This document shows positions 1-10,387 of a DNA stretch of 64,000 nucleotides, in pieces. This DNA is from Liopterus haemorrhoidalis. Lineage: Eukaryota > Arthropoda > Insecta > Coleoptera > Dytiscidae. Positions within the stretch are counted from its first letter, which is position 1, and each line of letters starts with the position of its first letter. Where the stretch lies: positions 36,982,301 to 37,046,300 of the forward strand of contig OZ020622.1 of NCBI GenBank assembly GCA_963971575.1, in the 5' to 3' direction. A program made the position numbers and the translations under genes. Under the pieces are notes generated by a model. The model did no database searches. It had not been told where the DNA came from and saw only the letters and a program-made list of their open reading frames with translations.

Positions 1-1165
1 CTGTTAGATAGAGGTTTTAGGACAGAGGCGTGCAATAAGAGTGATACTCTTTAAAGAATTTAGAATCATGACACTACCATCACTTTTTATCTATCACTGT
101 TTAGTATATGCCCATCAAAACCTAAATTCTATTGTCTCTTATGAAGACGTTCACAACTACACAACACGCAATAAATCAAATATATACCCCAATTTTACAC
201 GAATAAATAAATCAAGATATTAACTATTATTCTATAAAGTTTATGAATTTATTACCAGTTTCTACCAAACAATTAAGTTCAGTACAATTTAAAAAAACAA
301 TTAAAAACTTATCATCTGAAAACCCAATGTATAGTTTTGAGGAATTTTTTGAACTTAATTTATAATCAACTTAAATGAACTTGCGAAGAATGGGTATTCT
401 GGTAGTTCTCAATAAATTTCACAGGTAGATACAATTTCCCACGTAAGTTACAAAATCTCTAACAACTTAAAAACAAGCACGAGGTTTGTAGTTATGTGTG
501 AAGCTTATATTCGAAGTCTGTAAGCATACTAATCGAGAACAAACTTGCCATCAACTTCTCTACAAAGAAGCCACTCCCATTCTTAAAAGCTTGACCTATA
601 TTCCAAAAGCTCAACTTCCACTCATAAAACATGCAGATTCTGTAGTTTAATGTATATTTAAAATCCCAACTATATAATGAACAAAGTAAAAAAAAATCAA
701 GTACGTGATAAAAATGTTGAAAATTTGCTGAAAAGTGTAATATTCAGAGAATGTTTATATAAGGATAACCCAACGGAGCGCGATATGAAAACTATCCAAA
801 CATTACCAATGTATTCAGTAATTAAAGCAGAAGAGAGCGGTTACACAAATCGCACTGTCCAAACACGCGCGTTACGAAACCATACTGGCTTATCCTTTAA
901 TGCCATTATGCACTGACACATGCATCACGTTATATGCACGTGTTAAATGCAAACGCTTAAATAGAATTTTTAATAGTCAGTTTAAAGGTCAGGGGTGCCG
1001 CGAGCGTACCCGCCATCCCGGGTATCATTACATTGTCGCCCTTAAAAAAAGGGGCTTAAGTTTAAAACTAATTTTACTATTGGCACATCAAAGAAAATTG
1101 CTTGTTTTAGCGCGTTTAATTTAAATGACACACAAGTATACTAGCGTCGGCGAATCAACGCAGTG
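1..1165. other. AT-rich stretch, no recognisable gene
   Basis: I see no known domain, transposon end or RNA gene. An open frame at 677-916 (79 codons, lysine/arginine rich) has no recognisable motif and is compatible with chance. A short GC-richer patch near 995-1020 has no assignable function. Confidence 0.5.
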
Positions 1166-1166
1166 A

Positions 1167-1233
1167 CGTCACACGACGTAACAAACGACTGTATTGTCTG
1201 GAACACTGCAATCGTTTGTTACGTCGTGTGACG
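1167..1233. repeat. Perfect 22-bp inverted repeat with 23-nt loop
   Basis: The arms 1167-1188 and 1212-1233 are exact reverse complements. The left arm overlaps the palindrome GTGACGTCAC (1163-1172), a CRE-like core. A third partial direct copy (ACGTAACAAACGA) follows at 1231-1243. A related but decayed sequence lies at 8580-8640. It could be the end of an old foldback element or a transcribed hairpin; the sequence alone does not decide. Confidence 0.7.
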
Positions 1234-1255
1234 TAACAAACGAGTTTAAACCCCT

Positions 1256-1552
1256 CTAAACCCCTTTAGGTAGTCTAAACCTCTTTAATTTGTATTTACT
1301 TGACATGACCATTTGCTTTTCTTCCCAATTTTCCATCGCCACTACCGTTAAATCAGTCTCATTTTTCGTGATTATTTTATAAGTTTCTTTGATGTCAACA
1401 TCCACCCCAGCTCTGTTTTTATGAATTCCTTCAAGTTCGTGTCCAGGTTGTTTCTTCCTAAATCTACTCCTTTTATAATGATATTTCTTGTTCACTACAC
1501 ATGTTCGTTCCTTGCTTGACGAGTCAATTTTATTTTGTTTTGTTTTTTTCAT
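1256..1552 (-). CDS. Unassigned 98-codon open frame, doubtful
   Basis: The reading frame is uninterrupted and very lysine rich, with no domain I recognise and no visible signal peptide or membrane segment. Its upstream end abuts the T-rich internal boundary of a TDR element arm (from 1553), the position where other copies carry a tRNA-like cassette. It may be chance coding in repeat DNA. No splice sites or promoter support it. Confidence 0.12.
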   Translation of the reverse strand: MKKTKQNKIDSSSKERTCVVNKKYHYKRSRFRKKQPGHELEGIHKNRAGVDVDIKETYKIITKNETDLTVVAMENWEEKQMVMSSKYKLKRFRLPKGV

Positions 1553-1952
1553 TTTTATTTTGTTTAAATTAATTTGTTAAAATTCTAGTTATATTTTAGC
1601 AAATTTTGAATTTAATTTTTAAGAGCGTAAATTTAATAACCAATTGGAATTTTTGGAATTATATTTTCATTCTATGTGTCATTTGTATGATTTAAGACAA
1701 CCAATGAAAGCCATAGGCGCATTTTCAAAATCTTAATGAACCTTGTTATATAAAAAAAAAAAAATACTGCACATATTTAGAAACCTAAATAATGGTATTA
1801 GGTATTCTAATTAAAATTAACAAAAAAATATTTTAACATAAGATTTGTTTTTAAAGCCCTTAGATTAACAGACGATAAATTATTTTAAAAAGATCGTTCA
1901 TTTTGCCGTGGTTACTACAAAGCAAAATTTGTCCACTTATTATATACCTGGT
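1553..1952 (-). repeat. TDR element outer-arm fragment (copy G)
   Basis: This matches the hairpin-side arm of the TDR family: the tract with GTTAAAATTCTAGTTATATT, then GCGTAAATTTAATAACCA, then the piece around AAGCCATAGGCGC, then AATAATGGTATTAGG. The last part (1860-1952) matches the copy at 46978-47930 in reverse, including CACTTATTATATACCTG just before the terminus. The CAGA half is absent, so this is a truncated copy. Confidence 0.7.
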
Positions 1953-2286
1953 TCAAATTTCCTTTTTGGTATAGGTGATCTCATCGTTTTTCTGCTTTTG
2001 TTGAATGTAAAATTTTCCAACGCTTCCGCAGATGGGACACTGTTACTTCTCTCTCTGTTTTCTGCCATATTCTGCTCTCGGCTTGTATATATATACGAAC
2101 GGACTTATGTAACAACCCAATACTTGGAACCTAACCCTATTGACATCTAACACTACCGATAGAGGCGCTACTGTATTTTACATCATGGCTGACTTTGGTA
2201 GGATATTTTTGACAGGTTCAATGGTATCTTCATGTGATATTTATTGAAACACACGGGAACACACTCTAAAATGGTCTTTAACTGTC
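1953..2286. other. No gene recognised
   Basis: The open frame 1908-2150 runs out of the TDR arm and contains a hydrophobic stretch, but it has no recognisable family and starts inside repeat DNA. The rest (2151-2286) is anonymous. Confidence 0.4.
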
Positions 2287-2843
2287 TTTCTCCACGACCA
2301 CTATAGAATTTAACAATTCTAAAACCAATTTTGACTATAGAAAGTTAATATTCTAACACAAGAGTTGGAATGTTATTCTAAAGCACTTATCTTCTTATGC
2401 ATTTTGCGTGTATTTCATTCCATCACTTGTTATGGAATAATTATTCCATGCTTGTTGTCTTTTGTTTTTGTAGGGTTACATTAAGATATATGCAACGTTT
2501 ACATTAAATAAATGTAACATAACTTCCTAACCTAAAATAGTGGCCGATGTGCGGCAAATTAAATTAAAATTAAACAAATAATAAATAAAAAAAATAGTTT
2601 AATTAATTGATTAATTTGTTATGTAATATAAATTATTTGTTAAGATAAAACGTTTGTTAAAATAATTCTTTGTTAATTTATTTTTCTTTTTGGTGGTCGT
2701 GGAGAAAGTAGGGTCTGTGACTCGGTTGGAAGAGAAAATTCGTTGCTCGTGGTTCCTCACGCTCGCCTGCGGCTCGCGCTCGGAATGTTCCACTCGCATC
2801 GAATTTTCTCATTCCAACCTTGTTACAGAATATACTATTCCAC
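2287..2843. repeat. 557-bp dispersed repeat, copy 1
   Basis: This stretch is nearly identical to 42018-42574 and the two have the same length. It holds an internal inverted pair, CTTTCTCCACGACCAC (2286-2301) and GTGGTCGTGGAGAAAG (2693-2708), and a GC-richer tail (2725-2820) that can fold on itself (GAAAATTCG...CGAATTTTC). Homology stops abruptly at both ends in the two copies, which suggests a mobile unit, but no target-site duplication is clear and there is no coding sequence. Confidence 0.75.
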
Positions 2844-3042
2844 TTCTAAGAACATATTCCCATGCTTGTCTTATATCCATAACTACACGTGCACCACCAC
2901 GTAAATTCAGAAACACGTTTTTTTTTTCACGTTTCGGAACACGATGAAAATTTAGGTCTCTATCACGACCTACTTTTGTATTGCAAAGATAAACACAACA
3001 ATTCACGTTGCATTTAATTTTTTCTTGCAATTTTAAAGACAT
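2844..3042 (-). pseudogene. THAP zinc-finger N-terminal half, truncated
   Basis: The minus-strand frame starts at ATG 3042 and reads MSLKLQEKIKCNVN followed by CCVYLCNTKVGRDRDLNFHR VPK. The C-x3-C pair with downstream F-H-R-x-P-K is the hallmark start of a THAP domain, a DNA-binding zinc finger found in host transcription factors and P-element-type transposases. The second zinc pair (C and H about 35-50 residues later) is missing, and the frame runs into the dispersed repeat at 2843 after about 66 residues. It is either a first exon whose partner lies elsewhere or a broken gene; no convincing splice donor was seen. Family call moderate, functional status unknown. Confidence 0.45.
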
Positions 3043-3862
3043 TTTTTTAAAAACTTGCTATGAAAACAACAGTAAACAAACTCGACTATCCTACAACCGT
3101 CAGTTTCTCAAAATCTCACTAGAGGCGCTTCAGTTATTGTCAGTTGACAATACCCTCACTACAAGTAGGTACATTTTACGCCAGTTCGGTTTACGCCGGT
3201 TCTCCTAGGAACGAAACTGTGGTGCAAACCGGAATAACACGTTCTGATTTTTTTTTTTTTGTATTGTTCAGAAAATTGTCAAAATATGAAGTATGGCAAC
3301 AAATGAAAAGTCTTGAAGCGTAGATTAACGGACAAAAATTAATTTTAAAATTTTATTTTGTTGTCATTTGGCTAAAAATCGTTTCTTTTTACTCAACGGA
3401 ACTCTGAAATATGTGTTTTACACTTCACACATATTTTCTTGCTATTTTTCTTCTTAATTAAACCTCTAATAGATATAGATGTCATGTATCCAAACATTTG
3501 TTTATTCTTAGAATAAGGAGTAAAAGGGTTGCATATTTCACAGGAGTCCTAAACATCAACCATTTCCTGTAGGGAAGTGAGAATAAAATTAATCTATCTC
3601 AATGCGCCCAGCGTGACAGAGGACCGTTTACAGAAGGTAAGCTTTGTTAAGTTCATGTATAGTAGTAATGCGTTAACAATAGGACAGTGTCATCCCGGTA
3701 GTGTCATTGACGTACATCTGCCGACACTCCCGGGTTTGATTCCCGACAGGGCAATGCCACATAAAGCCATTAACGTGGGGTGTGTGAATAGGTTAATTAT
3801 AAACTCAAAACAGTTTATAATGTAATGCGATGTTTTCAAATGGGAGGGATTATTTTAATACA
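3043..3862. other. No gene; possible SINE-like trace
   Basis: This is upstream of the THAP trace and could hold its promoter, but I see no defined element. Around 3690-3760 a B-box-like GGTTTGATTCC sits in a GC-richer patch, suggesting a decayed tRNA-derived sequence; no good A box is visible. The open frame at 3577-3825 covers that patch and looks spurious. Confidence 0.35.
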
Positions 3863-3931
3863 TATTAATAAGGTTAACCCTGCGGCTATAGGTCTGCAAA
3901 ATTTTAGCTGCCGGACGAATTTAAACATGTA
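3863..3931 (+). repeat. 69-bp direct repeat, left copy
   Basis: It runs from TATTAATAAGGTTAACCC to TTAAACATGTA and ends exactly at the TA next to the mariner left end. The right copy is 5233-5301; I count 3 mismatches in 69. It begins and ends with TA. Confidence 0.85.
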
Positions 3932-5232
3932 CCAGATCTACAAGTATAAAATGCGGATTTTTTTTTTAATAAAACATATTAAACTTAAGTTTAATATGTA
4001 TTAATGTAATAATTTAAATAAAGTTTATTTATTCAAAGTATGCTCCATTAGAAGTTATACATTTTTCCCACCTTTCAGGCAATTTGTGAATACTTCGCCA
4101 GTAGAACTCTTCCCCTTTCCCCGCTAACCATTCATCTAGCCATTCTTTCGCATTTTCATATGGGACAAAAGTGCTGCTCGGCAAGTGCGTGACCCATCGA
4201 TGCGAACAAGTGGTAATCTGAAGGGGCCAAGTTTGGTGAGTAAGCGGCATGGGGTAGCACTTCCCACTTGAGTGCCTCCAATGTGTTGCAAACTGCTTTT
4301 ACCTTATGTGATGGAGCGTTACCGTGAAGAAAGGTTACCTTGTGCTGTCTTCTTTCGTATTCTGGTCGTTTTATGAGCAGCGAATGGTTTAATTCGATCA
4401 GTTGTTATTGGTAGCGTTGGGTATTAACTGTTTCACCAGGTTTTAACAATTCATAATAGACCACACCCTTTTGGTCCCACCAAGTACAGATCATTGTCTT
4501 TTTGCCAAAGAGATACGCTCTTGCAGTTGATGTGAATGGTGAGCCAGGGTTCACCCATGATTTTTTGGGATTTTCAAAATAAATCCATTTTTCATCGCCA
4601 GTAATGATACGATGCAAAAAAGACTTTCTTTTGTATCGTGCAGGCAAAATATCACAAGTATTTTTGCGTTTTTCCATCTGCCTCTCATTCAATGCATGTG
4701 GAACCCATCTGCCGACTTTCTGGATCTTACCCATCTCTCGTAAGCGATTGGAAACAGCTTGTTGACTAGCGCCCAACTGCTCTGCTAGTTGTATTTGTGA
4801 TTGACTATCGTCTTCCTGTAGCAATGTTTCCAATTTTGTATCTTCATATTTTTTTGGAGGTTTTCCATGTTCTTTGTCTGTAAGATCGAAGTCACCACTT
4901 TTGGAACGCCGAAACCATCGTTCACACGTATCTTGCGATGGAGCATATTCACCATAAGCTTCTCGAAGCAGTCGGTATGATTCAGCAGCAGTTTTTTTCA
5001 AATGAAAACAATACAGTAGTACTGTCCGCGAATGCTCTTTATTTGGCACAAAATTTGACATTTTTAACACAGTAAAACAAAACTATATGATCACTTTTCA
5101 AATTATAACCTATGCGCATTTGACACTTAATGATAACTTAACAAAACGCCATATGTGTTGAAACTTTGAACTATAGACTCTGTTTGCGCGGCAAGTTTGA
5201 AAAAAATCCGCATTTCATACTTGTAGACCTGG
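3932..5232 (-). mobile_element. mariner element (DD34D), 1301 bp
   Basis: Terminal inverted repeats start CCAGATCTACAAGTAT on the left (3932) and, reading in from the right (5232), CCAGGTCTACAAGTAT; they continue through ATGCGGATTTTTT. TA dinucleotides flank both ends (3930-3931, 5233-5234), as expected for mariner. Length is normal for the family. The transposase lies on the minus strand and is dead, so any movement would need a transposase supplied in trans. Confidence 0.93.
4029..5070 (-). pseudogene. mariner transposase pseudogene
   Basis: The product would cut and paste the element at TA sites in the nucleus. The first 221 codons (from 5070) hold the paired helix-turn-helix DNA-binding region (ESYRLLREAYGEYAPS; QLAEQLGASQQAVSNRL), the linker motif WVPHAL, and the first catalytic aspartate in ITGDEKWIYF. 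A stop then follows the segment KPGETVNTQRYQ. Beyond it the frame resumes with LHGNAPSH, where the second catalytic Asp of the usual HDN motif is Gly, and YSPNLAPSDYHLF, which supplies the third Asp; the D-D interval is 34 residues. A frameshift near 4165 precedes the C-terminal part (LPERWEKCITSNGAYFE). One stop, one frameshift and a lost catalytic residue make it inactive. Confidence 0.92.
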
Positions 5233-5301
5233 TATTAATAAGGTTAACCCTGCGGCTACATGTGTGCAAAATTTTAGCTGCCGGACGAATTTAAACATGT
5301 A
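5233..5301 (+). repeat. 69-bp direct repeat, right copy
   Basis: Partner of 3863-3931. It starts at the TA immediately after the mariner right end and ends at ACATGTA before unrelated sequence (TATTCTTGAG). Confidence 0.85.
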
Positions 5302-5822
5302 TATTCTTGAGTGATTGAGTACCTTTCAATATTTGGTCAGTATAATAAATTAGATATTTATAGTTTCCATTTCTCGCCCGGACAACCTAAAGGGTTATTA
5401 ATGACAAATAAAGTGGGGTTTACGTGGTTCAATTTGTTGATCAATAAATTGAAAAGGTTGACTTTCAATTTATTGATGTGTGTTAAGTGTTCAAATTTCA
5501 AATTTATCGATGAAAAAGTAATCAATTTATTTTGAAAGTAGAACAAGTTCCAATTTTAACACAATTTTTTTCCAAATATTTACTTTAAAAACTTGTGTTC
5601 CACAGTCTTCCAGGACTTGTACTACTTGGACTTCAACACAAGACTTTCCAGGACTTGTGTTCCACAGTCCTTAACTCTAAAAGGGTTAAACTAAAAATCT
5701 GAAAAAAATCTGTGTAATGTAAATTAATCTGGCCCGGAAACATACGAAAGAAATTTTTAACCAGATTGCGTTTTTGGAAAATATTTGAGTTTTGATGTTA
5801 TGACAACATAAATTATTTTTAG
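5302..5822. other. No gene; one 15-bp hairpin
   Basis: Arms 5440-5454 (ATCAATAAATTGAAA) and 5463-5477 are perfect reverse complements with an 8-nt loop. A short motif ACTTGTGTTCCACAGTC recurs imperfectly at 5593-5670. Nothing else is recognised. Confidence 0.5.
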
Positions 5823-6090
5823 AGTTTTGTACGTAGGACCACCAAAAAACCTTTATACGTCACTCATGTGTCTGTCAGTATGTCTGTACGGTAGAAATTG
5901 TGGCCACACGGCCGAACAAGAAAGTTGAAATTTGGCATACTTGTACAATTTTTTTACCCACATATAGGAAAACTATAGAGAGTTCAAAAAAATACAGCGC
6001 GGGATAAATATTAACAAATATGTATTTAATGGAAAAATAAATATTTTTTTAAAATTTTGAGTGGGGTATCAAATGAAACCTCTTCACGGC
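5823..6090 (-). repeat. TDR subfamily-2 end, minus orientation
   Basis: It begins with a variant of the family terminus (GAGTTTTGTACGTAGGACC), then a short CTGT stretch, CGGTAGAAATTGTGGCC and the conserved arm to GGGGTATCAAATGAAACC. The array here is only a few units long. It faces the copy at 6595-7297, forming a head-to-head inverted pair. Confidence 0.7.
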
Positions 6091-6594
6091 ACGATAAGAA
6101 GGTTGCAGTTAGATTTTTTCTACCGTGTATCATATATCTCTAACAATACCATAATATATATTTTAACGCATTTTTTTTCTATAATTGCAAAAATATCATT
6201 CAAATCCAGACCTGGCAACACTGCGGGCGATCTTTTGTCACTTTTGTTTGCGACTATATAAAAAACTAACAGAATATCTACTAGAAATGGGATCCCAGCT
6301 ACCGGCCAGTTTTTAATTTATTTTCCTAGTCGATATTTGAAAAATATATTTACGTACCTCTTTTCTACCCATAACAAAATGTATCCATTTATATACAAAT
6401 ATATATTTTAAATTTTAGCTAAGATATTAAACGAAAATCTTAATACTTGGCAAAATTTAGTCAAAATGAAATGTATTTCAAAAATCAATTACCGTTCCTT
6501 AATCTGCACTTAAAGAGCTTCCATTTAATATCACAACAATAAAATTTATTATTATTATTATTATTTTTTTTTTTTCAATAACACATAAACTGTA
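6091..6594. other. Spacer of the inverted TDR pair
   Basis: AT-rich DNA with a short ATT microsatellite near 6547-6564. No gene seen. Confidence 0.4.
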
Positions 6595-7297
6595 ATATTT
6601 TCTAAAAACGAAATCGGATCAAAGATTCCTCTCGTACGTTTCCGGTTCATAGCAATATACATTGCTTAGAATTTTTTCAGATTTATAGTTTAACCCCTTA
6701 GGGTTGAAGGGTGCGGGACACTGATTTTTTAGTACTGTTTTGAAAATAATCGTATTAAAATGAAAAAAAAAACTTTCTTTTTATACCACACAATAAATTT
6801 TTAAAAAATAATTTTTTTTCAATGACAAAAAAATCAATATTTTGCGAAAAACCAATCTAACCAAAGTATCCTGTTGAACTATTCCGATTTACATCAATGT
6901 ACATTATTGAGATTTTTTTTCAGATTTTTAGTTCAAGCCCTCTGGGAGATAGGGTGGGGGACAAAAGTATTTTGCTAGTATATTGACAAAAAAAAACCAT
7001 AAAAAAAAATAATTGTTTGTGCATCCACGCATTAAGAGGTCATTTGATACCCCAATCAAAATTAAAAAAAAAAAATATTTTACCATTAAATACATATTTG
7101 TTTATGTTTATCCCACGCTGTATTTTTTTGAACTCTCTATAGTTTTCCTATATGTGGGTCAAAAAATTGTACAAGTATGCCAAATTTCAACTTTCTTGTT
7201 CAGCCGTGTGGCCACAATTTCTACCGTACAGACAGACAGAAAGACAGACACATGAGTGTTATAATGGTTTTTTGGTAGTCATACCTACAAAACCCTG
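6595..7297 (+). repeat. TDR subfamily-2 copy, plus orientation
   Basis: Two successive versions of the inner arm are visible (about 6640-6725 and 6855-6965; each has a TTTCCGG/TTCCGAT-like block, a poly-T FTSD-like spacer and GGGTGCGGGACA or GGGTGGGGGACA). They are followed by TCATTTGATACCCC, the arm GCCAAATTTCAACTTTC, a short CAGA run near 7229-7250 and the terminus CATACCTACAAAACCCT. The inner-arm duplication is unusual for the family. Confidence 0.7.
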
Positions 7298-7335
7298 AAA
7301 TGGGTGAATATTTACATATATTATCAATTTTTAAG

Positions 7336-7545
7336 ATGGATCTGGTCGAAGAGCAGAGTGTATGTGTGAAATTTGTTTCAAACTTGGAAATACGTCGAAA
7401 AAAGACATGGAAATTTGAAAATAGCTTTAGAAAAAGCTCTGAATCAAACTGCGTGTTTTAAATGCTTCGGGAGTTTTAAAAAAAAATAAACATGGTACCT
7501 GTCGATCTAGTATGAAATGGAGATACATCGTAAAAACTGCAGGGC
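7336..7545 (+). pseudogene. mariner transposase N-terminal scrap
   Basis: From ATG 7336 the frame reads MDLVEEQSVCVKFVSNLE, and after a frameshift an alternative frame gives EKALNQTACFKCFGSFK. This resembles the first helix-turn-helix of mariner transposases (…EQR-CIKF-x-LGKT…EAL-Q…F-W-F…). At least one frameshift and one stop are present. No catalytic region or inverted repeats remain, so this is an old fragment. The call rests on motif resemblance only. Confidence 0.45.
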
Positions 7546-8860
7546 GGCATTGGAATAATTATACCCTATTTGAAATGCAGAAATAGTAATAAAATCACTT
7601 GAAAGATTGTCGCTACACTATTGGCTTTCGCATAAAATTAATAGATCAACAGCAAACGAACGACGAGAGTTCAACAAAATTATCACGTGAACATTGCATG
7701 ATTACTACTTCTTGATTTTGAACAGAATATACTACCTCCTAACCTGATGAAAATATGAAGCATTTTTACTTTTAAATTTCATTCCAATATGAATATAAAT
7801 ATTTTTACAATTATTAAAAAATTTCTATGCACTTCAGAGAACTTTTAAAATATCAATTTAATGCAAACTATTTTGTATTTTATTTACTCTTTTGAATTTT
7901 ATTATTTCAAGTTAATATAAACGATATTAAATTTTAAAATATTGATTCTCTCGAGTAATAACATTTTGTTTATTTTTATATAAATACAACGAAATGCAAT
8001 TTAAAAATGTAACATTATATTTTCAACACAATTTATATTAGATTTCAAAATATATATTTAAAGATACAAAATTCTTGAAAGACATATAAATCAGGTGACA
8101 CATTTTAAAGTAGCTGATTTAAATTTATTCCCTGTACCAGTTATACATATTTTAAACTTGACAGGATTTGGAGCAAGTCCAAGGATTTGAACTTTTTTCT
8201 TACTTACATAAAAACAGGACATTAATCCTGGGTCCTAGGTCATAAAGCTACACGTGTAAACAAATACCTAGTTCCTAGTTCATTAGCTGCATAAGAGTAG
8301 AGACTATTTCTATTTTGCATTGGTATTTAATGCAAATGTTACTGTCAAGGTAGATTATAGCATTTGTTTATTAAATTATCCATTTATTTATGAAGTGCAT
8401 AATTATATTTAATTTATTTAATTTGACTTCTGTCAGACATTTATGCAACCGACAACTCCCAAAAGACATTGCTATATTCCTTTATTATTACAATGCTTTA
8501 CGGATATTTGCGACTAAAATTACCGAAACGGCGCCACTATCGCCTTCTGAACTTTTGACACGTAAAAGGATATAGGGCAGTCAGCGAATCAGTGCAGTTG
8601 CGTCAGTGGAAACGTCACATGTTTTTGTAACGTCATATTTAGTACATCTACATAGCATCCATTTAATGAATGTAATATTCGTACGGCGTCACTTGTGTCG
8701 AAATGAAATGAAAATATAAGAATAAGAATAGAATAGAAACAAATAAACTATTCTAATAGGTTAAATAGTCCTAAAAAGGGCTGATGTGGTCCAAAAATAT
8801 GATCATAGAAAATAGAAATAAGTTGAATTTAACCTAAAAAGATATGCACTACACACAATC
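7546..8860. other. Long AT-rich stretch, no gene
   Basis: No domain, transposon end or array is recognised. The piece at 8580-8640 resembles the CRE-containing hairpin region at 1150-1190. The open frame 8390-8575 has no motif. Confidence 0.5.
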
Positions 8861-9016
8861 AGACCAATTCTGTAACTTTGTTACTATGATAATAGTTACT
8901 AAATTCGTCACTATGAGCAAGGTCAGTTACTATCATGAATGAAAGTCATTGTATTTTTTGTAATATTTTATGTTGTAGTAACGTTATTACACAGTAACTT
9001 TTTACAGAATTGATCT
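8861..9016. mobile_element. 156-bp MITE-like inverted repeat
   Basis: The left end AGACCAATTCTGTAAC (8861) and, reading in from the right (9016), AGATCAATTCTGTAAA form terminal inverted repeats; the pairing continues imperfectly into GTTACT. No coding capacity and no unambiguous target duplication. Superfamily unknown. Confidence 0.5.
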
Positions 9017-9537
9017 GAATATCAAATGGAAATCTATAAGATATATAAGAAAATATATAACTAAACACAAAACTGCTAAATAAACAACAAACTAAATAAA
9101 AAATTGATGTGAAGTGTGAATTTTCACACATTTCAGAGTTTCGCAGGTATTAAGTGAATGATGATTATTTGGGATGCCAAAACAAATTTTATGTTAAAAT
9201 ATATTTTTTTGTTAATTTTAATTCGAATGCCTAATACCATTATTTAGGTTTCTAAATATGTGCAGTATTTTTTTTTTTTTTATATATATAGCAAGGTTCA
9301 TTAAGATTTTGAAAATTGCGCCTGTGTCTTCCATTGGTTGCTTAAATCATAAGCCCCGCCTTCTGATTTGGTATACATTCAAACATAGAATTAAATGTAT
9401 GTAATAGAACACTTCCCACTGGTTATTAAATTTACGCTTTTAAAAATTAAATGCAAAATTTGCCAAAATATAACTAGAATTTTGACAAAATAATTTAAAC
9501 AAAATAAAAATGCATAAAACAGAAAAATTAAAATTGA

Positions 9538-9616
9538 CAGGATTCGAACTCTAGTTTGCAAATCACAAATAAACAACGAAACGCACAACGCTACGAACGC
9601 CTACTGATCTACTGTG
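9538..9616 (-). other. tRNA-like cassette in TDR copy A
   Basis: Reading the minus strand, the segment begins GTAGATCAGTAGGCG and ends AGAGTTCGAATCCTG; the latter contains a good RNA polymerase III B box (GTTCGAATCC). The A box is weak. Flanks are the constant family arms. Confidence 0.5.
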
Positions 9617-10082
9617 TTACATAGCGAATTAAATATTTAACATATTTTAGCTAAAAACACAAAAAATGCGTTATTTTCCGAAAGCATAATCTGATCAAAA
9701 ATTCCTGTTGTACTATTCCGGTTCACACAAATGTACATTACTTAGAATTTTTTCAGATTTTTAGTTTAAACCATCTGGGCTACAGGGTGTGGGACAATTT
9801 TTTTTTTTGCACAATTTTGGCAAAAATAGCTTCAAAATAATTTATTTTGCAAAAATAAAATTTTGATCGTTAATCCACGTACTAAGGCCTTTCATTTGAT
9901 ACCCTACTCAGAATTTTAAAAAAATATTTTTTTTTTTCGAAGAGCACATATTTGTTAATATTTTTAGTGGGATATGTTTTTTAGATGTTTTAGTATTTTT
10001 CCTATGTGCGGGTCAAAGAGTTGTACAAGCATGCCAAATTTCAACTCTCTAGGTTTAGCCGTTTGGCTACAATTTTTACCGA

Positions 10083-10337
<255 letters not shown>

Positions 10338-10387
10338 ACAAAATGACGGTATAAGGGTTTTTTGGTCATACCTACAAAACCCTAAAA

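Noticed and set aside
677..916. 79-codon lysine-rich frame
   Set aside because: No motif recognised and length is within chance expectation.
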